Source: Verrucomicrobiota bacterium (GTDB lineage Bacteria > Verrucomicrobiota > Verrucomicrobiia > Opitutales > Seribacteraceae). Taken from it: a stretch of 5,015 bases of DNA. Under the pieces are notes generated by a model. The model did not search any database, was not told where the DNA came from, and saw only the letters and a list, made by a program, of their open reading frames with translations. The stretch is from the NCBI GenBank assembly GCA_014382645.1, contig JACNJI010000469.1:1-5015 (forward strand). The letters are read 5' to 3'. Shown here one piece after another: positions 1-5,015 of this stretch; the first letter of the stretch is position 1; each line of letters opens with the position of its first letter. The translations under genes and the position numbers were made by a program.

Positions 1-342
1 TTCGTGAAGTTGGTCGAAAAGGGCCGAGGCATGACAACGTCGGCCTTCCCAGAAGAAACCGTGGCAGCGACCGTCTTCCAGGACGGCCTTGGCATATTCC
101 GTCTTCTCTGCGACGGGGTTGGTGTCGTCAAGCCGCAGGTTGCACAACCCGTCGAATTCATCGGCAACGCCAAAATTCAGGCAAATGCTCTTTGCGTGTC
201 CGAGGTGGAGGTAACCGTTGGGTTCGGGCGGAAATCGAGTGTGCACACGACCGTCGTTTTTTCCTGCTTCGACTTCCTCATGGACAATGGAACGAATGAA
301 ATCGATTGGGGCTTCTTTCTGAGAATCCTGAAGTTCGGACAT
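1..342 (-). CDS. glnS: Glutaminyl-tRNA synthetase, N-terminal part (cut by window edge)
   Basis: This cytoplasmic class I synthetase attaches glutamine to tRNA-Gln using ATP. The visible 114 residues are the start of the Rossmann catalytic domain. They include DFIRSIV (14-20), [20 protein letters not shown] (33-52) containing the HIGH-type signature HLGH (46-49), SICLNFG (52-58), and NLRLDDTNP (68-76), which is the family's acceptor-stem and active-site region. [17 protein letters not shown] separates GlnRS from GluRS. A full bacterial GlnRS is about 550 residues, so roughly four fifths lies outside. The start is the ATG at 340-342, 25 bp after the gltX stop, which implies co-transcription. 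No good Shine-Dalgarno is visible (only GGA about 18 nt upstream). Residues 91-108 match the family poorly: GRC where DVxW is expected, and RRCH where a DVVY-like string is expected (see findings). Identity is very secure; integrity of the visible 3' end is uncertain. Confidence 0.95.
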   Translation of the reverse strand, partial: MSELQDSQKEAPIDFIRSIVHEEVEAGKNDGRVHTRFPPEPNGYLHLGHAKSICLNFGVADEFDGLCNLRLDDTNPVAEKTEYAKAVLEDGRCHGFFWEGRRCHASALFDQLHE

Positions 343-367
343 GTTTTCGAAATTTTAGGTTTTCCAA

Positions 368-1891
368 TTAATCTACGCGAATCCCATACTTGGCTTGGTA
401 TTCTTTCTCCAAGGACTTCAGCCCTTTTTTGCTAAGCCCGTGACCTGCTTCGGACAGCACATCCAAGGCTTGCCTCAAACGGCTGCGGGAAAGATCGGGC
501 CCCAGAATCGCCATGGCGTCGAAGAGCGGAAGAGAAACGCTGGAACCACTTATCGCAACGAAAAACGTAGGCATAAGTTGTTTCAGCTTCAATTCCTCTA
601 TTTCGGCTATGCGGTTGAACACATTTCCTATCGCTTCGCCTTTCCATTCGCGGAGTTTCTCGAACTCCCATTCTGCTATCTTGATAAGTCTTGCGGCATC
701 TGCCGATTCCAATTTGCCCGAGATTGATTCCGCATCTATCTCCACCTTTTCGGCAAATAGGAATGAGGCAAGTGGAGCGAAGTCGGAAAAGGTTTCCAGT
801 CGGGGTAGGGCGAGGGGAAGAACCTTGCCTAGAAATTCGTCGTTGTACTTCCATTCGCTTAGTCGAGCAAGAAGGTCATTAGCGGATAATTTTTCCCGGA
901 GATATCGACCATTGAGCCACTTGAGCTTGGTTACGTCGAAAATGGGCCCGCCCAAGCTGATGCGTGAGGAGTCGAAAGTTTCCGACATGTCCGAAATGGA
1001 GAAGATTTCTCGTTGATCGGGTAGGGTATAGGCCATCATCCCAAGGTAGTTTGCGACTGCCTCCGGCAAAAAACCCGCGTCACGGTAATGGAAGATGCTC
1101 GTGGGATTCTTTCTCTTGGAAAGCTTCGACTTGTCGGGATTGCGAAGGAGTGGAAGATGAATGAATGTTGGAGGCGCCCACCCAAAAGCTTCGTACAAAA
1201 GAATATGCTTGGGAGCACTGTTGATCCATTCCTCGCCTCGAATGACGTGGGTGATCTCCATCAGGTGATCATCGACCACGTTGGCGAGATGATAGGTGGG
1301 GAATCCATCGGACTTTCTGAGCACTTGATGGTCGACCTGCGACCACGCTATTCGAATCTCATCGCGAAGCTCGTCCCGAAAAATGCACTCTCCCTCAGTG
1401 GGGACATTTAGTCTCACCACATAGGGAGTCCCCCCAGAAGCATGGCTTTCAGCTTCCTCGAGGTCTAAAGAAAGGCAGTGACCATCGTAGCGAGGGGTTT
1501 CCTTATTGGCCAGTTGCTCAGAGCGAAGTGCGGAAAGGCGTTCGGATGAGCAAAAACAGCGGTAGGCACTTCCGTTCTCAAGCAGTTTCTGGACATGGAC
1601 CTCATAAATGTCGAGACGTTCGCTTTGCCTGTATGGACCGAGATCGCCACCGACGTCCGGACCTTCATCCCATTGCAGACCTAGCCAACCCAATGAGTCG
1701 AGAATGGCTTTTTCCGATTTTTCGGTGGATCGAGCTCTGTCCGTGTCCTCGATGCGTAAAATGAACTGCCCGCCATGCTTGCGAGCAAAGACAAGATTAA
1801 ACAACGCCATGTAGGCGGTCCCGACGTGCGGGTCGCCCGTTGGGGATGGAGCCACTCGGGTACGAACTGCGGACTGCGCGATATTTTCCAC
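368..1891 (-). CDS. gltX: Glutamyl-tRNA synthetase, complete
   Basis: This cytoplasmic class I synthetase charges tRNA-Glu with glutamate; Glu-tRNA also feeds tetrapyrrole synthesis in bacteria that use the C5 route. The 507 residues match the usual 460-510. Visible signatures are RVAPSPTGDPHVGTAY (12-27) with HVGT (22-25) as the HIGH motif, LRIEDTDRARST (45-56), WDEGPD (74-79), the insertion-domain cysteines C112, C114 and C139, THVIRGEEWI (214-223), and KLSKR (256-260) as the KMSKS loop. The C-terminal third (about 330-507) is the helical anticodon-binding part and ends in a lysine-rich tail. The start is GTG at 1889-1891: an in-frame TAA lies just upstream, and GGGGTGA (1893-1899) directly precedes it as a closely spaced ribosome site. 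An ATG at 1891-1893 is out of frame. The E. coli zinc ligands are C-x-C...C-x-H; here the last position is Ser141, so zinc binding may be lost. With glnS next door, the enzyme is probably discriminating (tRNA-Glu only); that is inference. Confidence 0.97.
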   Translation of the reverse strand: MENIAQSAVRTRVAPSPTGDPHVGTAYMALFNLVFARKHGGQFILRIEDTDRARSTEKSEKAILDSLGWLGLQWDEGPDVGGDLGPYRQSERLDIYEVHVQKLLENGSAYRCFCSSERLSALRSEQLANKETPRYDGHCLSLDLEEAESHASGGTPYVVRLNVPTEGECIFRDELRDEIRIAWSQVDHQVLRKSDGFPTYHLANVVDDHLMEITHVIRGEEWINSAPKHILLYEAFGWAPPTFIHLPLLRNPDKSKLSKRKNPTSIFHYRDAGFLPEAVANYLGMMAYTLPDQREIFSISDMSETFDSSRISLGGPIFDVTKLKWLNGRYLREKLSANDLLARLSEWKYNDEFLGKVLPLALPRLETFSDFAPLASFLFAEKVEIDAESISGKLESADAARLIKIAEWEFEKLREWKGEAIGNVFNRIAEIEELKLKQLMPTFFVAISGSSVSLPLFDAMAILGPDLSRSRLRQALDVLSEAGHGLSKKGLKSLEKEYQAKYGIRVD

Positions 1892-1984
1892 ATCACCCCA
1901 TTATGGATAGGCGGACCGAATGACGATAAAAAACGATTTGCCGCGACCCTTGCATTTCCTCCCCGATGAAGTAGGTTAGGCGAA
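1892..1984. promoter_or_regulatory. Divergent intergenic region between gltX and the SDR-like gene
   Basis: The 5' ends of gltX (minus) and the SDR-like gene (plus) face each other across 93 bp, so both promoters should lie here or inside the opposing gene. I cannot pick a convincing sigma-70 pair in either direction. On the minus strand, CATAAT lies about 10 bases before the GTG, which would give an almost leaderless message. On the plus strand, TTGCCG and TTGCAT occur without a good -10. A tract reading GGGGAGGAAATG on the minus strand (1953-1964) opens a 20-codon frame that ends one base before gltX (see findings). The function as a promoter region is inferred from gene orientation. Confidence 0.45.
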
Positions 1985-2650
1985 ATGAAGGTTCTGATAG
2001 TCGGTGCCAATGGAAAGGTGGGGACGTTGTTGAGTGGCAAATTGTGGGCCGCTCATGATTTCTCTCCCGTCGCTGTAATACGAGACATACGCCAGCAAAT
2101 GAAGTTTACCGCATTTGGGGTGCCTTCCGTGGTGGGGGATATCGAGAATGGCATTTCGGAGTTCTTGCCGGGTATGGATGCAGTAGTCTTCACCGCTGGT
2201 TCGGGCGCCAACACGGGCCCTGAGAAGACTATCGACGTCGACCAAAACGCGGCGATGCGGCTTATCGACGATTGCGTAAAAGACGGAGTGCGGCGATTTG
2301 TTATGGTGAGTGCCATTGGCGCGGATCCGAAATCCGAATCCGATCGTATCCGCCATTACCTAAGGGCCAAGGGGGTAGCCGACAACCACTTGCGGGCTAG
2401 TGGTTTGGACTATGTCATTTTGCAACCGGGCAGGTTGCAGGACGAACCCGGAACAGGGCGCATTGAAGTGGCGGAAGACTTGGAACGGCACGCAACCATT
2501 TCCCGTGAGGACGTCGCAGACGCCATAATCGAATGCCTGCGAAATTACCTGACCATTGGCAAAACTATTCGGATGGTATCCGGAAAATTGAAGATAAAGG
2601 ATGCCATCGCTCAATTTTCCGGCGGAGGAAACCTTCCGCCCATCGCATAA
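1985..2650 (+). CDS. Atypical SDR-family NAD(P)-binding protein (YhfK/NmrA-like), substrate unknown
   Basis: This is a 221-residue single-domain Rossmann protein, probably cytoplasmic, of the atypical short-chain dehydrogenase group that includes Bacillus YhfK and NmrA-like proteins. The glycine-rich nucleotide loop is GANGKVG (7-13). Arg33 in AVIRD sits where members that prefer NADP carry a phosphate-binding arginine. D52 follows strand 3, and FTAGSG (69-74) follows strand 4. The strand 5 segment RRFVMVSAIGAD (103-114) supplies Ser109. Tyr125-x3-Lys129 in HYLRAKGVAD resembles the SDR YxxxK pair. YVILQPGRL (143-151) and ISREDVADAI (172-181) are family hallmarks. The length is normal and the reading frame is intact. 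The ATG at 1985 is preceded by weak GTAGG/TTAGG (1971-1980). It stands alone, divergent from gltX and 116 bp ahead of the small cysteine protein. Family members act as oxidoreductases, sugar epimerase-like enzymes or redox sensors; nothing here shows which. Confidence 0.88.
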   Translation: MKVLIVGANGKVGTLLSGKLWAAHDFSPVAVIRDIRQQMKFTAFGVPSVVGDIENGISEFLPGMDAVVFTAGSGANTGPEKTIDVDQNAAMRLIDDCVKDGVRRFVMVSAIGADPKSESDRIRHYLRAKGVADNHLRASGLDYVILQPGRLQDEPGTGRIEVAEDLERHATISREDVADAIIECLRNYLTIGKTIRMVSGKLKIKDAIAQFSGGGNLPPIA

Positions 2651-2677
2651 GAAATTGCCTGAATCGCAGTAATTTGT

Positions 2678-2693
2678 CTTGAACGAATTCAAG
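2678..2693. repeat. Short inverted repeat, 6-bp arms and 4-base loop
   Basis: CTTGAA (2678-2683) and TTCAAG (2688-2693) are exact inverted arms around CGAA, 27 bp after the SDR-like stop codon. No T-run follows, so it is not a standard intrinsic terminator. It overlaps a possible -35 (TTGAAC, 2679-2684), so an operator role is as likely as an RNA hairpin. An arm length of six could also be chance. Confidence 0.4.
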
Positions 2694-2745
2694 TGAGTCT
2701 ACATTATGGCTCTCAACTTGTTCTCAACTTGTTCGATAAAATAAT
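2679..2745 (+). promoter_or_regulatory. Candidate promoters of the small cysteine-protein gene
   Basis: Two sigma-70-like pairs are readable. P1 has TTGAAC (2679-2684), 17 bp, then CATTAT (2702-2707). P2 has TTGTTC (2718-2723), 16 bp, then AATAAT (2740-2745), in an AT-rich stretch just before the ribosome site. Each matches 8 of 12 consensus bases. The 11-bp tandem repeat lies at the P1 start point and across the P2 -35 and spacer. The gene's position after a long gap and before a strong terminator supports it having its own promoter; which pair is used is not decidable here. Confidence 0.4.
2711..2734. repeat. Exact 11-bp tandem direct repeat (2.2 copies of TCTCAACTTGT)
   Basis: TCTCAACTTGT occurs at 2711-2721 and again, without mismatch or spacer, at 2722-2732; the next two bases (TC) begin a third copy. 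The period is about one helical turn, so two copies would present the same face of DNA to a regulator. It overlaps the candidate P2 promoter. It may be a direct-repeat operator or a replication-slippage duplication; the sequence does not say which. Confidence 0.85.
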
Positions 2746-2752
2746 CATAAAA

Positions 2753-2757
2753 AAGGA
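2753..2757 (+). promoter_or_regulatory. Ribosome binding site of the small cysteine-protein gene
   Basis: AAGGA ends 9 bases before the ATG at 2767. It is the clearest Shine-Dalgarno in the window. It fixes the start, and it suggests that this gene is translated more strongly than its neighbours, whose ribosome sites are weak or missing. Confidence 0.75.
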
Positions 2758-2766
2758 TTCCACATA

Positions 2767-3087
2767 ATGAAAAAAATACTTGCTATCGCTTCTGCTCTCG
2801 CAATCTGCGTTGCCTTCTCTTTTGGAGCTAAGAAAGCTGCTGCCCCCGTCAACAAAGAGTGCCCAATTTCCGGAAAAGCTGTCAATGCCGACCAAACCGT
2901 TGACGTCGGCGTATGCTGCGGAAACTGTGCCAAAAAGGTCGCCAAAGATCCCAAGCTTGCGTTGAAAGCCAAGGGTAACTTCAAAAAATGCCCAGTTACC
3001 GGCAAACCCGCCAAGAAGACGGTAACAATCGGATTCTGCTGCGCCAAATGCAAGGGCGAGGCATCTACTCCCCCAAAGGAAGTCTAA
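2767..3087 (+). CDS. Small exported protein with two TRASH-like cysteine modules, probably metal-binding
   Basis: This 106-residue protein starts with a Sec signal peptide: KK at 2-3, a hydrophobic core at about 4-19, and likely cleavage near SFG/AK at 20-21. The mature part holds two matching modules. Module 1 is CPISGK at 32-37, then TVDVGVCCGNC with C50, C51 and C54. Module 2 is CPVTGK at 75-80, then TVTIGFCCAKC with C91, C92 and C95. Spacing C-x17-C-x3-C and C-x15-C-x3-C is near the TRASH/YHS pattern of heavy-metal-binding domains. A Lys-rich linker (56-74) joins them, and the tail is Lys/Pro-rich. All eight module cysteines pair off between the two copies. The mature protein is strongly basic, suiting an envelope or periplasmic location. 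Cys14 is in the signal core and lacks a proper lipobox, so a lipoprotein is unlikely. It has its own ribosome site and a terminator 36 bp after the stop. Copper, zinc or iron binding is inference; redox use of the cysteines is an alternative. Confidence 0.85.
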   Translation: MKKILAIASALAICVAFSFGAKKAAAPVNKECPISGKAVNADQTVDVGVCCGNCAKKVAKDPKLALKAKGNFKKCPVTGKPAKKTVTIGFCCAKCKGEASTPPKEV

Positions 3088-3123
3088 TTATTCATTTCAC
3101 AATTTGAGATTTATCTCTTAAGG

Positions 3124-3154
3124 AGAGGCTCCCTATTCGGGGAGCCTCTTTTTT
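3124..3154 (+). terminator. Strong rho-independent terminator
   Basis: A perfect 10-bp stem, AGAGGCTCCC (3124-3133) with GGGAGCCTCT (3140-3149), closes a 6-base loop (TATTCG) and runs straight into six T (3149-3154). It ends the small cysteine-protein transcript and separates it from carB. The complementary strand has a shorter A/T flank, so it is mainly a plus-strand terminator. Confidence 0.95.
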
Positions 3155-3191
3155 GTGCCCTGAACATTACCTATTTCAGAACAATTCAAAT

Positions 3192-5015
3192 ATGCCAAAA
3201 CGCACAGACATCGAGACGATCTTGATCATTGGCTCAGGCCCCATAATTATTGGGCAAGCCTGTGAGTTCGACTATAGTGGAGCCCAAGCTTGCAAAGCCC
3301 TCCGTGAAGAGGGGTATAGAGTAGTTTTGGTCAACAGCAATCCGGCCACCATCATGACGGATCCGGAATTTGCCGACGCCACTTACGTCGAGCCACTCAC
3401 TGTCGAGTCCGTTAGAAAGATCATAGAGAAGGAAAAACCCGATGCTCTGCTGCCGACCCTTGGAGGCCAAACCGGGTTAAATCTTTCACTCGAGCTCTTC
3501 GAGGCGGGAATTCTTGATGAGCATGGCGTGGAGATGATAGGCGCCAAACCGGATGCGATCAAAAAGGGCGAGGATCGTGAACTCTTCAAGCAAGCCATGA
3601 TCAAAATCGGTCTCGATGTGGCAAAATCCATAGCTGTTAATACTCTGGAACAGGCACAATCCGGCTTTCAAGAAGTGGGAGACTTCCCCTTTATCATTCG
3701 GCCTGCGTTCACTCTTGGTGGTACGGGCGGCGGAATTGCCTACAATCGAGAGGAATTCGACGAAATGGTCCGCAAGGGTCTGGATGCCTCGCCGGTGAGG
3801 CAGATTCTTGTCGAAGAGTGCTTGCTGGGATGGAAGGAGTACGAAATGGAGGTCATGCGCGATTTCAAGGATCAGTGCGTCCTCATTTGCTCGATTGAAA
3901 ACTTCGATCCCATGGGAGTTCATACCGGCGATTCCATTACCGTTGCTCCTGCAATGACCTTGTCGGACAAAGAATTCCAGCTTATGCGAGACGCTTCTTT
4001 CGCATGTATTCGTGAAATCGGCGTGGAAACTGGAGGCAGCAACATTCAGTTTTCCAATTGTCCCAAGACCGGTAGAATGGTCGTGATCGAAATGAATCCG
4101 AGAGTCTCCAGAAGCTCGGCGCTCGCTTCAAAGGCAACTGGTTTCCCCATTGCCAAAATTGCAGCTAAACTCGCCGTTGGTTATTCATTGGACGAACTTC
4201 GCAACGACGTCACCCGAGAAACCCCCGCCAGCTTCGAACCATCCATAGACTACGTTGTCACTAAAGTTCCCCGTTTTACTTTTGAGAAATTTCCCGAAAC
4301 GGACTCCACCCTCACTTCCACCATGAAATCCGTAGGTGAGGCCATGGCGATCGGTCGAACCTTCAAAGAATCCTTCCAGAAGGCTATGAGGTCCTTGGAG
4401 ATTGGTCTCAAGGGTTTCGAGGCGGGAAAACTTGCCGACCTCGAACTTGATCCATCCGCCCTGAGATTTGGCCTTTCAAGACCTTCTGCCGAGCGAACGC
4501 TTTATCTCCACAAGGCTTTCTCGGCAGGCATGAATGTGGAAGAGATTCATGCCGCTTCAAAAATCGATCCATGGTTCTTGGAACAATTACGCCTCATACA
4601 TGCAATGGAACGAGAGCTAAAAGACAACTCTCTCATGGGCATTGATGCCACGGCTCTGCGTCGAGCAAAGGAGTATGGTTTCTCGGACCGTCAATTGGCC
4701 GATTACTGGGGAGTCTCTTCGTCTGTAGTTCGTGAACATCGCATGAAGGAAGGCATTGAAACTACCTTTCGCCTAGTCGATACCTGCGCGGCTGAATTCG
4801 AAGCCTTCACTCCCTACTTTTACTCTTCCTATGGTGATGAAAACGAACTCGTCCGTTCCACTAAAAAGAAAGTGATGATTTTAGGAGGCGGACCCAACCG
4901 AATTGGACAAGGTATCGAATTCGACTACTGTTGCGTGCACGCTTCCTTTGCGCTTCGTGAAGCTGGCATCGAGACCGTGATGGTCAATTCAAACCCCGAA
5001 ACCGTTTCCACCGAC
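3192..5015 (+). CDS. carB: Carbamoyl-phosphate synthase large subunit, N-terminal 608 residues (cut by window edge)
   Basis: CarB makes carbamoyl phosphate from bicarbonate, two ATP and ammonia channelled from the glutaminase subunit CarA. The product feeds arginine and pyrimidine synthesis in the cytoplasm. The protein opens [10 protein letters not shown], as in E. coli. The first half is complete: [20 protein letters not shown] (14-33), [14 protein letters not shown] (46-59), [10 protein letters not shown] (88-97), the ATP-grasp carboxyphosphate domain (about 128-390) with R129, [16 protein letters not shown] (170-185), GWKEYEMEV (213-221), and E300-M-N302-P-R304 for metal and ATP binding, then [17 protein letters not shown] (346-362). 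The oligomerization region spans about 400-550, ending near [13 protein letters not shown] [10 protein letters not shown] (527-536). The repeat half begins with [20 protein letters not shown] (565-584). A full CarB is about 1,060-1,080 residues, so the second ATP-grasp and the MGS-like allosteric domain lie beyond the edge. There is no Shine-Dalgarno before the ATG at 3192, and carA is not upstream. Only 37 bp separates the terminator from the start, leaving little room for a promoter. Confidence 0.98.
   Translation, partial: MPKRTDIETILIIGSGPIIIGQACEFDYSGAQACKALREEGYRVVLVNSNPATIMTDPEFADATYVEPLTVESVRKIIEKEKPDALLPTLGGQTGLNLSLELFEAGILDEHGVEMIGAKPDAIKKGEDRELFKQAMIKIGLDVAKSIAVNTLEQAQSGFQEVGDFPFIIRPAFTLGGTGGGIAYNREEFDEMVRKGLDASPVRQILVEECLLGWKEYEMEVMRDFKDQCVLICSIENFDPMGVHTGDSITVAPAMTLSDKEFQLMRDASFACIREIGVETGGSNIQFSNCPKTGRMVVIEMNPRVSRSSALASKATGFPIAKIAAKLAVGYSLDELRNDVTRETPASFEPSIDYVVTKVPRFTFEKFPETDSTLTSTMKSVGEAMAIGRTFKESFQKAMRSLEIGLKGFEAGKLADLELDPSALRFGLSRPSAERTLYLHKAFSAGMNVEEIHAASKIDPWFLEQLRLIHAMERELKDNSLMGIDATALRRAKEYGFSDRQLADYWGVSSSVVREHRMKEGIETTFRLVDTCAAEFEAFTPYFYSSYGDENELVRSTKKKVMILGGGPNRIGQGIEFDYCCVHASFALREAGIETVMVNSNPETVSTD

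Noticed and set aside
4..435. 143-codon plus-strand open frame over glnS and the end of gltX
   Set aside because: It lies antisense to the glnS N-terminus and has no family motif; the minus strand reads a clear synthetase.
513..1016. 167-codon plus-strand open frame inside gltX
   Set aside because: It is antisense to the anticodon-binding half of gltX, with Ser/Arg-rich content typical of an opposite-strand shadow.
1976..2356. 126-codon minus-strand open frame over the SDR-like gene
   Set aside because: The plus strand carries a full set of Rossmann motifs; this frame is a shadow and would also run into the divergent promoter region.
2678..2693. Inverted repeat as a terminator for the SDR-like gene
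   Set aside because: The stem is only 6 bp with few G-C pairs, and no T-run follows it.
2794..2811. Lipoprotein signal at Cys14 (LAIC) of the small protein
   Set aside because: Ile just before the Cys is not an accepted lipobox residue, and the Cys lies in the middle of the hydrophobic core.
3106..3126. Second hairpin (GAGA...TCTC or TCTC...GAGA) before the terminator
   Set aside because: Arms are four bases, the two pairings exclude each other, and one overlaps the main stem; it is not needed to explain termination.
3486..3923. 145-codon minus-strand open frame inside carB
   Set aside because: It is antisense to the conserved ATP-grasp domain of CarB and has no motif or ribosome site.

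Overview
The window is ordinary-looking bacterial chromosome of roughly 50% G+C, densely coding, with no tRNA, rRNA, CRISPR array, insertion sequence or phage gene that I can see. Several features point to the Verrucomicrobiota (Opitutae/Puniceicoccales-like): a GltX of the 'PSPTGDPHVGTAY' type, a glutaminyl-tRNA synthetase directly behind it, a small exported CP(I/V)(S/T)GK...CCxxC protein of a kind I associate with verrucomicrobia and planctomycetes, and weak or absent Shine-Dalgarno sequences in front of most genes. This placement is an inference from family resemblance; no marker gene here fixes it.

Left part, minus strand (1-1891): an aminoacyl-tRNA synthetase pair transcribed right to left. 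gltX (glutamyl-tRNA synthetase, complete, GTG start) is followed after 25 bp by the first 114 codons of glnS (glutaminyl-tRNA synthetase), which runs off the left edge. Together they charge tRNA-Glu and tRNA-Gln directly. The last visible ~25 codons of glnS fit the family poorly in a way that suggests a compensated frameshift or base errors.

Middle, plus strand (1985-3154): a 93-bp divergent intergenic region, then an atypical short-chain dehydrogenase/reductase-like NAD(P)-binding protein of unknown substrate. A 116-bp intergenic region follows, holding a small inverted repeat, an exact 11-bp tandem repeat and two candidate promoters. It leads into a 106-residue secreted protein with two TRASH-like cysteine modules, which ends at a textbook rho-independent terminator. 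The small gene therefore looks like its own transcription unit.

Right part, plus strand (3192-5015): the first 608 codons of carB, the large subunit of carbamoyl-phosphate synthase (arginine and pyrimidine biosynthesis). It is highly conserved and is cut by the right edge at the start of its second half. carA is not the upstream neighbour.

I found no convincing novel multi-gene system. The least explained item is the small two-module cysteine protein with its repeat-bearing upstream region.
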